A DNA stretch of 64,000 nucleotides from Mycoplasmopsis arginini (GCF_900660725.1 NZ_LR215044.1:620001-684000), one strand, 5' to 3'. Numbered from the stretch's first letter, positions 50,783-62,572 are shown. Notes: generated from the letters alone by a model not told the origin. Numbers and translations: made by a program.

Positions 50783-51337
50783 ATGAAACTAATTGTTGGT
50801 TTAGGAAACCCAGGAATTGATTATGAAAAAACTAGACACAATGTCGGTTTTATGGTAATTGACAAACTATCTGAAAAACTAGAATGTCCCTTAAAAGAAA
50901 AAAAGTTTAATGGTATTTTTTATAAAGATAAGGATGTTATTTTAGCAAAACCATTAACTTATATGAATAACAGTGGAGAATTTGTTAAAGCAATAGTTGA
51001 ATATTATGATGTTTTAATTGATGATATTATTGTTGTTTATGACGATATGGATACCGAATTAGGAAAAGTTACTATTCGTCAATCAGGATCTTCAGGTGGA
51101 CACAATGGAATCAAAAGTATTATTCAACATTTAAATACTCAAGACATTAAACGCCTAAAAATCGGCATTGGTAGAAACGAGAATGCAATTAATTTTGTTT
51201 TAGGTAAATTCAGTTTTGCTGATTCAAAAATTATTGAGAAAGTTGTTGATGCCGCCGCTGATGCTTTAATTCAATTTATCGGAAATGATATTAGATATGT
51301 AATGAATAACTATTCAGGTAAAATCTATGGAAAATAA
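50783..51337 (+). CDS. pth: Peptidyl-tRNA hydrolase
   Basis: It frees tRNA from dropped peptidyl-tRNA; 184 residues. Catalytic His in TRHNVGFMV, GLGNPG at residues 6-11, LTYMNNSGE, the conserved Asp in VYDDMD, and GGHNGIKSI. AAAAAGGAGAAAT before ATG 50783. It overlaps tilS by 11 bases, the usual pth-tilS order of mycoplasmas. Confidence 0.97.
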   Translation: MKLIVGLGNPGIDYEKTRHNVGFMVIDKLSEKLECPLKEKKFNGIFYKDKDVILAKPLTYMNNSGEFVKAIVEYYDVLIDDIIVVYDDMDTELGKVTIRQSGSSGGHNGIKSIIQHLNTQDIKRLKIGIGRNENAINFVLGKFSFADSKIIEKVVDAAADALIQFIGNDIRYVMNNYSGKIYGK

Positions 51338-52268
51338 TTTTGAAAATTTAGAACAAAAATTTTTATTTGAATTTGAAAAAAATAATATAGATAAAAGTTC
51401 AACTTTTGTTTTGGGAATTAGTGGCGGTCCAGATTCAATGTGGTTGCTAAATTTAATGAAGAATTTAAATGTTATTGTTGCTTGTGTTAACTACAATAAA
51501 AGAAAAGATGCTTGAAATGATCAAAAAATTGTCGAAAATTTTTGTTCAAAAAATAATATAAAATGTGAAACATTAGTTTTGGATAAAAATCAAAAATATG
51601 ATGGTAATTTTCAAAAAATTGCCCGTGATCAAAGATATGATTTTTATCAAAAAATTTATAATAAATACAAAGCGTCAGCATTGATTTTAGCTCATCATAA
51701 AGATGATAATTTAGAAACTTATTTATTTCAAAAGCAAAGTAAAAGACAACCTAAAAATTACGGAATAGCTAATATTAATCAATTATTAGAAATGACTATT
51801 TTTCGTCCAATGATTAATTTATGGTTTAAGGATGAAATATTAACATTTTGTAATTTCTTTAATATTCCGTACGCACTTGATTATACTAATTTTTTACCTA
51901 TTTATACGAGAAATAAAATTAGAATAGAATTAAAAGAAAAAACAAAAATTGAAAAACAAAAACTTATTGATGAAATGAATTTTATAAATAAAGAATTAGA
52001 GCATAAAAATTTAATTGTTAAAGATAAATATTTAAATTTTAAAAACTCTGATTATAATTACAAATTATTAGATTTGGACTGTGAGTTTATTAATGAAATT
52101 TTGTTTGAATTTTTGCATGATAATATCGAAAATGTTAAAGTTTGTAAGAATAAACTAAATCTTTTTAAAAACTATATAAAGTCAACAAAAAATTTTAAGC
52201 ATTTTAAAATTAACGACAAAAATTATGTTTATAAGCATCAAGGAAAATTAAAAGTAGATAAAATTTAA
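51327..52268 (+). CDS. tilS: tRNA(Ile)-lysidine synthase
   Basis: It modifies C34 of tRNA-Ile(CAU) to lysidine; 313 residues. PP-loop LGISGGPDSMWLL near residue 30, ALILAHHKDDNLETYLF, and RNKIRIEL at the end of the catalytic domain. The C-terminal extra domains are mostly missing, as in other mycoplasmas. It is essential because AUA decoding depends on it. Confidence 0.94.
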
Positions 52269-52335
52269 CTTTTAATCTATAATATAACATTATTAATTTT
52301 AATTAATATTTGATAAAACAAGAAAGGAGTTTTAT

Positions 52336-54534
52336 ATGAGTGCAAATAATCATTCTCCTAAACCAAAAGAAAAAAAATCAATTGGTTTATTTGGAGTAAT
52401 TGGTATTTTCATTGGTGTGATTGCCTTAATTATTTTGATCTTAATCGCCGTTGATCAAATTAGAGCAGCCTCAATTAAATACGAAAATTTGAACTTTTTA
52501 GAAAAAGTTGTAAGAGAATCTACTAAAAGTATAAATGATGACTTTTATATTTCACAGTGAATTGAAAATACTTACGGAGATACTTTAACTGTTACAGTTG
52601 TTGGTAAGGCCACGGATATTGGAAACATTTTAAATAATCCAAGTTATCCTTTTACATCGTATACTTTCACAATTAATTTAAGTGGTTTATTAGAAAGAGA
52701 ATTGCCACAAGCGATGCTGAGTTGAACTGGCGCTTCAACATATTATGGAGCAATTCAAAAAGCAATAACTGGTGATAATGGTGCGATGGGAAGCGTTATA
52801 TCAACACCAATTCCTAAAGCAGGAATTTTTGATAAATATATAAGTCCAGCAATTAATGTAATTTTCTTTGGAATTATTATTATTGCAATTATTTTTAGCC
52901 TTAAATCAATGGCTAAAAGAGGAATGGGCGGTGAATTTGGAATTGGGAATAAATCATTAGCTCAAAGAGTATATTCAGACAAGAAGTTTTCAGATATTGC
53001 CGGAAACGAGGAAGTTAAAGAGGAAGTTTTTGAACTTGTTGATTATTTAAAAAATCCTAAAAAATATGATGCAGCGGGAGCAAGAATTCCTAAGGGTATT
53101 TTATTAGGAGGCCCTCCAGGAACAGGTAAAACTTTAATTGCTAAAGCCACAGCAGGTGAAGCAAATGTTCCATTCTTCTTTATTTCAGCCTCAAACTTTG
53201 TTGAAATGTTTGTTGGTCTTGGTGCTAAACGTGTTAGAGATATGTTTGAAGATGCAAGAAAACATGCTCCAGCAATTATTTTTATTGATGAATTAGATGC
53301 TGTAGGTAGATCAAGAGGGGCCGGAATTGGTGGTGGAAATGACGAGAGAGAACAAACACTAAACCAATTATTAGTTGAAATGGATGGTATCAAAGAAAAT
53401 AGCGGTGTCTTAATAATGGCTGCCACAAATAGAACTGACGTTTTAGACCCAGCCTTATTAAGACCAGGTCGTTTTGATAGAACAATCACCGTTGGATTAC
53501 CAGATATTAAAGAAAGAGAAGCAATTTTAAAATTACACTCTAGAGGAAAAAGAATTGATAATTCAATTAATTTTGCTCAACTTGCAAGAAGAACACCAGG
53601 CTTTTCAGGGGCGCAACTTGAAAATGTAATTAATGAAGCTTCTTTATTAAGTGTTAGAGAAAAAAGCGAATTTATAACATTGGATCAAATTGATGAAGCA
53701 ATTGATAGAGTAATGTCAGGACCTGCTAAAAAATCAAGAACAATTTCTGAAAAAGAAAACATTGCTGTAGCTTATCACGAAGCCGGACATGCTGTTGTTG
53801 GTTTAAAAATTAAAGGTGGAAACAAAGTGCAAAAAATTACTATTATTCCACGTGGTCAAGCGGGCGGATATAATTTAATGATGCCTGAAGAAGAAAAATA
53901 CAATCATTCTAAATCTGAATTATTAGCAATTATTACATCATTTATGGGTGGCCGTGTTGCTGAAGCAATTATTTACGGAAAAGATAATGTTTCAACTGGT
54001 GCTAGCGATGACATAGCTAAAGCTACAAATATTGCTCGTAAAATGGTAACAGAATGAGGTTTATCAGATCTAGGTCCTATTAAATATGAAGAAGATACTT
54101 CTAATCCATTTTTAGGTAGAGACTATATGAAAAATGCTTCATTTTCAAGTAAAATTGGACAAGAAATTGATGAAGAAATTAGAAAGATTATTTTAACCGC
54201 AGAAAAAAATGCGCACAAAATTATTTCGGAAAATCGTCAATTACTAGAATTAATTAAAGATGCTTTAATTATAAAAGAAACAATTGTCGCCGAAGAAATT
54301 GAATATATTGCAGAACATATGAAATTACCAGAAAATCTAACTCAAACCAAAGAAACATTAAAAGAAGAATATTCAGAAAAAGATTTTAATATTTTATTTA
54401 ATGAAGTGTCTGGTCAAAAAAATATTTTTGAAGATAAATATAAAAAAGATCTCGAAAAAGAACTAGCTAAACATTCCGTTTCTGACAATGAAGAAGATAA
54501 AGAAACAAAAGAAAGCAAAGAAGAATCAGACTAA
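52336..54534 (+). CDS. ftsH: Membrane-bound ATP-dependent zinc metalloprotease FtsH
   Basis: 732 residues: helix 1 at about 17-42, an extracytoplasmic domain, helix 2 at about 165-187, then the AAA+ domain with [18 protein letters not shown] and an SRH segment [20 protein letters not shown]. The protease domain follows with zinc site HEAGH near 480 and the third ligand in the [10 protein letters not shown] region. The C-terminal tail is acidic ([15 protein letters not shown]). ATG 52336 after AGAAAGGAG; a TATAAT -10 lies near 52279. It degrades misfolded membrane proteins and some regulators. Confidence 0.97.
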
Positions 54535-54548
54535 AATTAATAATTTAG

Positions 54549-54580
54549 AAAATTACGACCCAAAATGGCCGTAATTTTTA
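54549..54580 (+). terminator. Intrinsic terminator of ftsH
   Basis: Stem AAAATTACG / CGTAATTTT (54549-54557 and 54570-54578) followed by TTAATTA, 14 bases after the ftsH stop. Confidence 0.75.
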
Positions 54581-54590
54581 ATTACAGTTT

Positions 54591-54620
54591 TTGCACTTAA
54601 TTGCTAAATATAGTTATATT
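54591..54620 (+). promoter_or_regulatory. Promoter of the lipoprotein at 54718
   Basis: TTGCAC at 54591-54596, an 18-base spacer, and TATATT at 54615-54620. The message would have a leader of about 90 bases before ATG 54718, preceded by AAGGAAAGA. Confidence 0.45.
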
Positions 54621-54717
54621 TACTTATTAAATTATTAATAAATATTATAATTAAAAAGGATTTAAGTAATAAATCAAGTAATTTAACTAAAAAAACAAAA
54701 TAAGGAAAGATTATTAT

Positions 54718-56040
54718 ATGAAAAAAATTTATAAAACTTTATTACCATTAGGTGCTATTGCATCAATTACTATTGTTCCAATTAGTGCGCTTTCATGTGC
54801 TCAAACCGAAAAACAATTATTTGAAGCTGAAATTAAATCAGTTCAAGATATTATTAAATCAACTTCAAATGGATTTACAGCATCAACCAAAGTTAAACTA
54901 TCTAAAGCAGTTTTAACTGCACAACAAGCTTTAGCAGCAGCTCAAAACGATCAAGAAATTAAAAAAGCTAAAGAAGCTTTTATTAATGAAGTTGCCGCAA
55001 TTAAACTTTCAGACGGAAAACCTGACCCTCAACCTCAACCAAACCCACAACCAAACCCACAACCAAATCCTGGAACTTCTTCAAAAGAAGATCAAGTTGT
55101 AAAAGCACTTTCAAATATTTTTACAATTGTGGAAAGTCAAAAGGATACTTATGGACAAAAATTATTACAAAAACAAGTTTCATTATGATATGACAGAGTT
55201 GGTAAAAAATTAGTTGTTACAGATAAAGGAAAAACACCAAATTGAAAAGGTGACAAGACAAATCTTTTTGATATTAAATCAACCGCAAATTTAAATGGCA
55301 CTCAACTTGTTAATGTTACAAAACCAACATACACGAACAAAAACAACCAAGTAGCATTATCTTCGCAATTAGACTATGATATTAAAGTAAAAAGTCAAAC
55401 TGATGCTGAAAATGACACTAAAACTGTTGTTTATGAAGTTATTATTAAATATAAAACTGCAACATTTAGTAACACCGGAAATCACGCTATTTCTAAAGAA
55501 CAAAATAAATCAGTTGTTGAAATAACAGTTACCGTTTCTAAGTCAACTCAAATCGACGAAGGATCTACATCAGGTAATACAGAAAACCCTGATGCAGATG
55601 TACAAGAAATTAATGCCTGAGCTGAAACAACTAAAAATAAATTTAAAGTTAATACAGGAATTGATAAAGAAGCATTTAAAAAAGGGTTAAAAGAAAAAAG
55701 CATTGATTTATACTTTAGTTACAAAACATTTAAGGTAGCTAAGGTTGCTAAAGGTGGACACCCTAACTGAAAAACATTACAAGACAATGATTTTATTTTA
55801 GTGCCAGTAAATGATTTTGAATGACAACCTGGCGGAAAACAATATCAATTAGCTCACCCAACAAATTCAACATATAAAAAAGGTAAATTCACTAATATTA
55901 ACACTCAATTAGATTACGAAGTTAAAGAAGAAAGTGGAAAATTTATATTAGTTCTAAAATATAAAGGAGCACAATACATTAAAGGTCAAGCTCCAAAAAT
56001 TGGTACACAAGAAATTACTTGAGAATTAGAAATCGCTTAA
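54718..56040 (+). CDS. Lipoprotein with Pro-rich repeat linker
   Basis: 440 residues. Signal with lipobox SALSC (Cys about 27), an Ala/Lys-rich helical segment (residues 30-100, QQALAAAQNDQEIKKAKEAF) of the kind seen as stalk in mycoplasma surface proteins, a linker PQPQPNPQPNPQPNPG, then two related beta-rich modules. Each module has a WxxxxxKLVV or DLYFSYKTFKV opening, a PNWK element, a QLDYD/QLDYE element and a K(T/G)A element (about 155-290 and 300-440). The internal duplication suggests a two-domain binding protein. Function unknown; surface adhesion or host binding would fit. Confidence 0.85.
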
Positions 56041-56050
56041 AAATAAAAAG

Positions 56051-56080
56051 AAAAATAGTGGAGGTGAATCCACTATTTTT
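56051..56080. terminator. Bidirectional intrinsic terminator
   Basis: Perfect stem AAAAATAGTGG / CCACTATTTTT between the convergent lipoprotein gene and the DUF402 gene. Confidence 0.85.
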
Positions 56081-56092
56081 AATTCCTAAAAA

Positions 56093-56707
56093 TTAAATAT
56101 CACCAGAATTTATTAACATTTTTTTAATATCATTAATTAATTTTTTAGAAAAAACACCTCTTTTTAATCTGCTTTGTTCTTCTAAAAAATCTAATTCATT
56201 ATAAATACGATAAATCAATTTTAATGGATAATTTAGCTTTGTTATTGACTCTTTAAAATCGTGTCAATCAATAACGTTAAACTTGTTATCGTTATAGCAT
56301 TTAATATCTAGATCAAAATCAATATATTTTATAATTTCATCTTCAATAAAAAAAGGGCTTGCCAAGTTAACATAAATATGATTTTGTCCATTTTCATTCA
56401 ATGTAATCGAAGCATTATAAAATCTGTTTTTAGCAAAGAAAAATAAAATTGGTTTTGATACAACTCAATTTATTGATGTTTCTTGAACTTTGGTTTTCAT
56501 TAATAAAACAACAACAAAATCATCAAGATTAGCGACAATTTTACATCCTTCATATTGACGATATAATGTACCATCATATTTAAAAGCTTGAATTGTTGTT
56601 AACTGTCCCATTTGATACAGTTTTCTCGGTTTTCTTTCTTCAGGTTTTTCCTGATCATCTTGTTGTATTAAATCATGAAAACTTCTAATGTCTTTATTAG
56701 AATTCAT
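56093..56707 (-). CDS. DUF402 domain protein
   Basis: 204 residues. The segment GQLTTIQAFKYDGTLYRQYEGCKIVANLDDFVVVLL followed by KPILFFFAKNRFYNASITL and YVNLASPFFIEDEIIKYIDFDLDIK is the beta-barrel pattern of DUF402 proteins, some of which are nucleoside-diphosphate hydrolases in Gram-positives. The metal-binding YIDFDLDIK Asp pattern is kept. The N-terminus is a charged extension (about 30 residues). It lies alone, convergent with the lipoprotein and divergent from trmB. Confidence 0.8.
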
Positions 56708-56848
56708 GTTTCCTCATTCTTATTAAAATATATATGTTATAAAAAAACTATTAAATAGTAATTTATCAATTTAAATTATAAACAAAAACATGCAAAAAAG
56801 AAGTATTTTAAAAAAATTAAAATCATATTTTTGGATACAATTTAAATT

Positions 56849-57457
56849 ATGAGATTAAGACATAATAAAAATGCAATTATTTTGCTTGAAGACAGTGAAT
56901 TTTATATTAATAATTTTCCTTATGAATTAAAAGAAAATACAGTTCTGGAAATCGGTATGGGTAAAGGTAAAATGTTGTCTGAACTTGCTTTTTTGCATCC
57001 GGAAATTAACTATATTGGGATGGAAAAATATTCTACTCCAGCTTTATCAGCTCTAAAGAAAATAGAAAAAAATTCTTTAAAAAATATGAAAATAATTGTT
57101 AAAGACGCAATTGATTTGGATAAATATTTTTTAGGAAAGGTTAAAAGAATATGATTAACTTTTTCGGATCCTTGGCCTAAAAAAAGACACTTTAAAAGAA
57201 GGTTAGTTTATAAAACTTTTTTAGAGCAATACAAAAGAATTTTGGCTAAAGACGGAATGGTATATTTCAAAACCGACAATCAAGGACTGTATATGTTTGC
57301 TTTAGAACAATTAGAAGAATTTAAAGGAGCAAATATTATTTATCAAACAACTGATTTACATAATTGCAATTTCGAAATTGAAAATTGTTTGACTGATTAT
57401 GAACAAAAATTTAAAAACGAAGGTAAAAATATATATTTTATAGCTTTCAAATTTTAA
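56849..57457 (+). CDS. trmB: tRNA (guanine-N7)-methyltransferase TrmB
   Basis: SAM-dependent enzyme making m7G46 in tRNA; 202 residues. LEIGMGKGKMLSELA is the SAM loop, YIGMEKYSTPALSAL follows, then LTFSDPWPKKRHFKRRL, the family hallmark, and TDNQGLYMFALEQL near the C-terminus. ATG 56849 has a very short leader; a TACAAT-like -10 is at about 56835. Confidence 0.95.
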
Positions 57458-57480
57458 ACACAGCGTGCTGTGTTTTTATT
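57456..57480 (+). terminator. Intrinsic terminator of trmB
   Basis: AAACACAGC / GCTGTGTTT hairpin with TTTTTATTTT tail, overlapping the trmB stop. Confidence 0.8.
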
Positions 57481-57497
57481 TTACTTTGTCTTCTTTT

Positions 57498-57540
57498 TGG
57501 TATAATTAATATATTACTTTTGTAATATATTATAGGAGGA
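57498..57540 (+). promoter_or_regulatory. gyrA promoter and leader hairpin
   Basis: Extended -10 TGGTATAAT (TATAAT at 57501-57506) followed at once by a perfect 10-bp inverted repeat AATATATTAC / GTAATATATT (57508-57517 and 57522-57531, TTTT loop) and then TATAGGAGGA as the ribosome site. The hairpin would sit at the very 5' end of the message, or act as an operator over the transcription start. Confidence 0.6.
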
Positions 57541-57545
57541 CATTT

Positions 57546-60293
57546 ATGCTAATTGACGATGATAAAGAACTAAAACCAGAATTAGAAGACAAACCGGAAG
57601 ATAAAAATGAACAAATAGAAGATTTTTATATTGTTAACGACGAAATTCAAAGAGTTTTTGATGAAGAAGCCAAGGAAGAAATAGTTGACGACGAAGATGA
57701 AGAATATATTCCACAAGATAAAGAAGGTTATACTGTTCAAAGTCAAATTTTAGATAGCGAAGAAAATGGATTAAAACCTGCTGATTTAGCAACAGTTATG
57801 AAAAACTCATTTTTAGAATATGCAATGAGCGTTATTGTTGCTCGTGCTTTACCAGATGCTAGAGATGGATTAAAACCTGTCCATAGAAGAATTCTATACG
57901 GTATGAGTGAACTTGGTATGTTTCATAATGTTCAACATAAAAAATCAGCGCGTATCGTTGGGGATGTATTAGGTAAGTACCACCCACATGGTGATAGTTC
58001 TGTTTATGAAGCTATGGTTAGAATGGCTCAAGACTTTTCTTTACGTTATCCTTTAATTGATGGTCATGGTAACTTTGGTTCTATTGATGGAGACTCTGCT
58101 GCTGCTATGCGTTATACTGAAGCGAGAATGTCTAAAATTGCTGGAGCAATGGTAGATGGTATCAAAAAGAACACAGTTGATTTTATTGATAACTATGATG
58201 GTACTGAAAAAGAACCTGTTGTCTTGCCTTCAAGATTTCCTAACCTATTAGTTTCAGGATCTTATGGAATTGCCGTTGGTATGGCAACAAGTATTCCTCC
58301 TCATAATTTAGGCGAAGTTATTGATGGTGTTTGCGCTTTAGCAAAAAACCCAGACATTACAATCGCAGAATTAATGCAATATATTCAAGGGCCAGATTTT
58401 CCAACTGGCGGAATCATTTTTGATAAGGAAGGATTAATCAGAGCTTATGAGACTGGAGTTGGCCGTGTAACTATTCGTTCAAAAGCGACAATTCAAGAAT
58501 TAAGCAATGGTAAATCTAAAATTTTAATTACTGAAATTCCTTATGGAAAAAATAAGTCTTCTTTAATTGAAAGCATTAGTCATTTAATTAAAGATAAGAA
58601 AATTGAAGGTGTTTCAGACTTTAGAGATGAATCAAACCGTGACGGAATTAGAATTGTTATTGAAATTAAGAAAAACTATGTTCCTGAAGTTATATTAAAT
58701 AAACTATTTAAATTAACAGAATTCCAAACTAGATTTTCATTTAACATGGTTGCTCTAGTTAATAACGAGCCCCAAAAGTTAAATCTTAAATCAGCTTTAG
58801 AAGTTTATTTACAACACCAAATAAATGTTGTAACAAGAAGATTACAATTTGATTTAGAAAAAGATTTAGCAAGAGCACACATTTTAGAAGGATTAAAAAT
58901 TTGTGTTGAAAATATAGACCGTGTTATTGCTATTATCAAACAATCTAAAACTGATGCAGAAGCACAAAAGAAACTTAGTGATGAGTTTAATTTAACAGAA
59001 ATTCAAACTAAAGCCGTAGTTGATATGAGATTAGGAAGATTAACCGGCTTGGCTATTGAAAAAATGAACGAAGAATTAAATCAACTTCACGAAAGAATTG
59101 CTGAGTATAGAAGAATACTTGGCGATAAAAATGCTTTAATCGATTTAATTGTTAAAGAGTTACAAGAACTAAAAGAAGCATATGGTGATAAACGTAAATC
59201 AGAAATTAATTGAGAAGAAGCTTCTGATATCAATAATGAAGACTTGATACCTAGAAAAGATGTTGTTATTACAGTTACAACTAACGGTTATTTAAAACGT
59301 CTTGACTTAGATGAATATAAAGAACAAGGACGTGGAGGTGTTGGAGTTTCAACAGCTAAAACATACCAAGATGATGATATTCAAGATATATTGGTAGCAA
59401 ACACCCATACTGACTTATTAATTTTTACTACTGATGCAAGAGTATATCGTGTTAGAGGATATGAAGTTCCAATTGGGACAAAACAATCCAAAGGTGTTCC
59501 AATTGTTAATATTATCGGTTCACTTGGCAAAGATGAAAAGGTTGTAAAAATACTAAGTGTTGATGATAGTGATTATGAAAAAGAAAAATTCTTAATTACT
59601 GCAACAAAAAAAGGTATTATTAAAAAATCAAGTTTATCTCTATATAAATTAATTAATAAAAATGGTAAATTAGCATTTGGATTAAAAGAAGGCGATACAT
59701 TAGTTGATGCTTTAGTTGCAACAGATAGTGAAGAAATTTACATTGCAGCAAATAACTCAAAAATGTGTAGATTTGATATTGCAGATATTAATTCAATGGG
59801 AAGAATTGCAGCTGGTGTTATTGGTATTAAACTTTCTGATAATGAAAAAGTTGTATCAGTTTCAACATCTTCTGAAGGAAAATATATTTTTAGTTTAGGC
59901 GCTAATGGTTTTGGTAAATTAAGTCCTGTTGATACCTTTAGAAAAACAAGAAGAAACTCGAAAGGTGTTTTAGCCTTGAATGAAGATAAGGCTGGCGAAT
60001 TAGCTTACTCTGCAGCTGTTAAAGGAACTGAAGATATTATCGTTATTACTGACGAAGGTGTTTCAATAAGATTTTCATTAAAACAAGTAAGCATTACCGG
60101 AAGAAATACAAAAGGCGTAAAACTGATTAATCTAAAGAAAAGAAATTCATCAATTGTTGGTGTAGCTAAAATAGTTAATGAAACTGAAGAAGAATCACAA
60201 GAACGTGAATTAACTGAAAATGAATTAAAAGAAGTTACACAAGATATAGATCTAGATTTAGTAAATCAAAATTTAGACCAAAATGAAGAATAA
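57546..60293 (+). CDS. gyrA: DNA gyrase subunit A
   Basis: 915 residues. An acidic N-terminal extension of about 75 residues ([12 protein letters not shown]) precedes the usual start [36 protein letters not shown]. Catalytic Tyr in [11 protein letters not shown] near residue 191; quinolone region [19 protein letters not shown] with Ser and Glu at the two key sites. [17 protein letters not shown], the coiled coil, and a C-terminal beta-pinwheel with [10 protein letters not shown]-type box support GyrA over ParC. It stands alone here, without gyrB. Confidence 0.93.
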
Positions 60294-60328
60294 TTTACTC
60301 ATTTAAAAATTTTTATCATTAAAAATAA

Positions 60329-60420
60329 TATAATATAAGTGTATTTAAAAAGAAGCACTAGATGTTGCTATATATTAAATACGCATAGTTGCTTAAAAAA
60401 AGCCCAATCTGGGCTTTTAT
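60329..60420 (+). ncRNA. Candidate small RNA or gyrA 3' structure
   Basis: TATAAT at 60329-60334, then about 80 bases without a reading frame, ending in the terminator AAAAGCCCA / TGGGCTTTT (60398-60418). Within it GTGTATTTAA (60340) can pair with TTAAATACGC (60375) around an inner AGCA / TGCT hairpin. This looks like a structured short transcript; I do not recognise its family. It could equally be the untranslated end of the gyrA message. Confidence 0.45.
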
Positions 60421-60450
60421 TTTTTAAAATTTTTCTTAAAATAAGGTTTG

Positions 60451-60546
60451 TGTTATAATTTTTGGCATAAAATGAAACAAAATAAATTGCAAATTTTAAA
60501 CAAAATAAATTAAGGATAAGAGGCCACATTTTTTGTGGCCTTTTTC
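60451..60546 (+). ncRNA. Candidate leader RNA with short peptide and terminator
   Basis: An extended -10 TGTTATAAT (60451-60459) would start a transcript at about 60466. It holds a 13-codon frame (MKQNKLQILNKIN, 60472-60513, no ribosome site) and ends in a strong hairpin AGGCCACA / TGTGGCCT (60521-60541) with a T tail. The lipoprotein gene begins 24 bases later, so this is either a separate small RNA or an attenuator-like leader for it. Confidence 0.45.
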
Positions 60547-60569
60547 TTTTAAAATTGAAAGGAAATTAA

Positions 60570-62564
60570 ACGTCTAAAAGCAAAAAATTTTTACTATCTC
60601 TTACTTTAATAGCACCAACAATGGTTATTCCTATGTTATCTATTTCTTGCAACAACAAAGTAAATCAAGAAGATACAACCAAAGCTAAAACGCTATTAGA
60701 AAATGAAATTAAATTAATTGAAGAATTATTTAATGCAAATAAAAACTCTTTAGCTTTTACTAAAGTGCAAGCAAAAACTTATGAAGTTGCTATTAGTAAT
60801 GCTAAAAAAATATTGGCAAATTCAACTAAGTCAATTGAAATTGAAGCCATTACCGTTTTAATTACAAAAGCAAAAGAAGAAATGAAAGCTAATATTACTG
60901 CTCTTTATTCAAAAACTGATCAAGAATTATTAATATTAGCTGAAGAATACTTAACTTTTAGTTATCCAAATATTTCAGAAACAAAATTAGCAGATGCTGA
61001 TGTAGAAAAAATTGCTTATACCTTACCAAAAGAATTTGAGTTTAGTAAATATAAAGCAGTAAAAAATGAAGAAACATCAGATATTACAATTATTTATAAA
61101 CTTCAAAAAATTGGTTCAGATTTTGGACATACTAAAAACCAATCATTTACTTTAAAAGGTTGAGCTAAGTCAGAAGCTGATATTCAAAAAGAAAATCAAG
61201 AAAAAGAACAACTAAATCAAAATCTAACTTCTTTAAAAGTAAGATTCTTAAATGAAAAAGCTTACCAACATGTTAACACTAATTTAACAATTAATAACTT
61301 TGAAGATAAACCAAATTTTGTTGTTGATGAATACAATAAAGATTTATATAATTTTGAACTTTCAAATCTTGTTAAAGAAAGTGAAAATACATTTAAAATT
61401 GATGTTTTATTAACTTCAAAAACTAATGAAGAAATTAGTAAGAAAGCAACAATCTTAATTGATAAAGAAAGATACTCAAAAGAAAATTCAATTAATCCTC
61501 ATAATCTAACAGAACAAGAACAAATTGCATACTTAAATGCTCAATTTGAAGAATTATATATTTATCCTTTTTATTCAAAAGATAAAACTTTCTTACAAAG
61601 AGAAGATTACGCTAAATTGACTGATAAATCATATTGATTAACAAAGAAAAATAATCAATTACATTATTTATTTAAAGAAGTAAGGTCTGAAGAAGAAACT
61701 AGAAAAGTTATTGTAGAAGTGTCTTTTGACAATTGATTAGAAAGTCCAAAAACTTCAAGAGAAATTATAATTGATTTATCTAAACTTGGTGTTGATGAAT
61801 TAAATAAAATTAGAAAAGAAAAAGGTCAAGACCCTGTTGAAGATTATGAGGCTCCAAGTGCAACAATAGACGAAGTAAAATATAGCAAAGTTGAACTTGT
61901 TGATTTTCAGGATACGACAGAAGATGAACACTTAACAGAAGTGGCTGGATATAGATATATTCATGATAAAGCTTTAAAAAATCTAAAATCAAAACCGCTT
62001 TTATTATTAAACAAGGAAGTTGAAGACTTAATTAAATCTGAGGGAGAAAACTTTGTTAGAGCACAACATTTTGTATTTAACAGAGAAACACTCAAGAGAG
62101 ATTCTGAGCTATTTTTCTATAACTATACAAAAACATTTGTTGATATTCAAAACGTATTAATCTTTTCAAAACCAGTATTTGAAGGTGAAAAACTAAAATC
62201 TATTAAAATTACATTTGGAAGTTTATCAGATATTATTAATAGGGATTATTCTAAATTAAGTTCAACAAGATTAAAAATTGATACAACAAAATACGGTGAG
62301 GCAGATCTTAAAAAACTTGAATTAACTGAAGAAATTAAAGTCAAGGGTTTTGATAGAAAATTAACATATAATGGTAAATATACTAAAGCAGATTTTAAAC
62401 TTGAAAATCTAGTATATACAACAAAAGTTCCTGAAGGTTATACAATGATAAAACCAACTGAATTTACAGTAAATAAAAATGAAACAAAAATTTCTGTTGT
62501 TGTTAGATATCAAAAAGACGGTATTGAATCATACGCTTTTGTTACTGAATTCCCCGTGAAATAA
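60570..62564 (+). CDS. Large lipoprotein with ACG at the start position
   Basis: The frame encodes 664 residues: (T)SKSKKFLLSLTLIAPT, then the lipobox LSISC (Cys about 29), a helical Lys/Glu-rich stalk and a long beta-rich body (DEYNKDLYNFELS, YRYIHDKALKNLKSK, ending TEFPVK). The codon expected to be ATG, 6 bases after AAAGGAAA, is ACG at 60570-60572, directly preceded by an in-frame TAA. The next in-frame ATG (60621) would lack the basic signal start. So the gene is probably silenced or weakly expressed by a start mutation, though its long frame is intact. Function unknown. Confidence 0.8.
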
Positions 62565-62572
62565 TTAATATA

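Noticed and set aside
53043-53489. Minus-strand open frame of 148 codons within ftsH
   Set aside because: Mirror of the AAA+ domain; composition is typical of an antisense shadow.
54718-55080. PQPN repeats as a CRISPR-like or other spaced repeat array
   Set aside because: The repeats are short, directly adjacent and inside a coding frame; no spacers.
60341-60420. Short structured stretch as a tRNA or known riboswitch
   Set aside because: No cloverleaf, no CCA-ready acceptor stem and no riboswitch core I can recognise.
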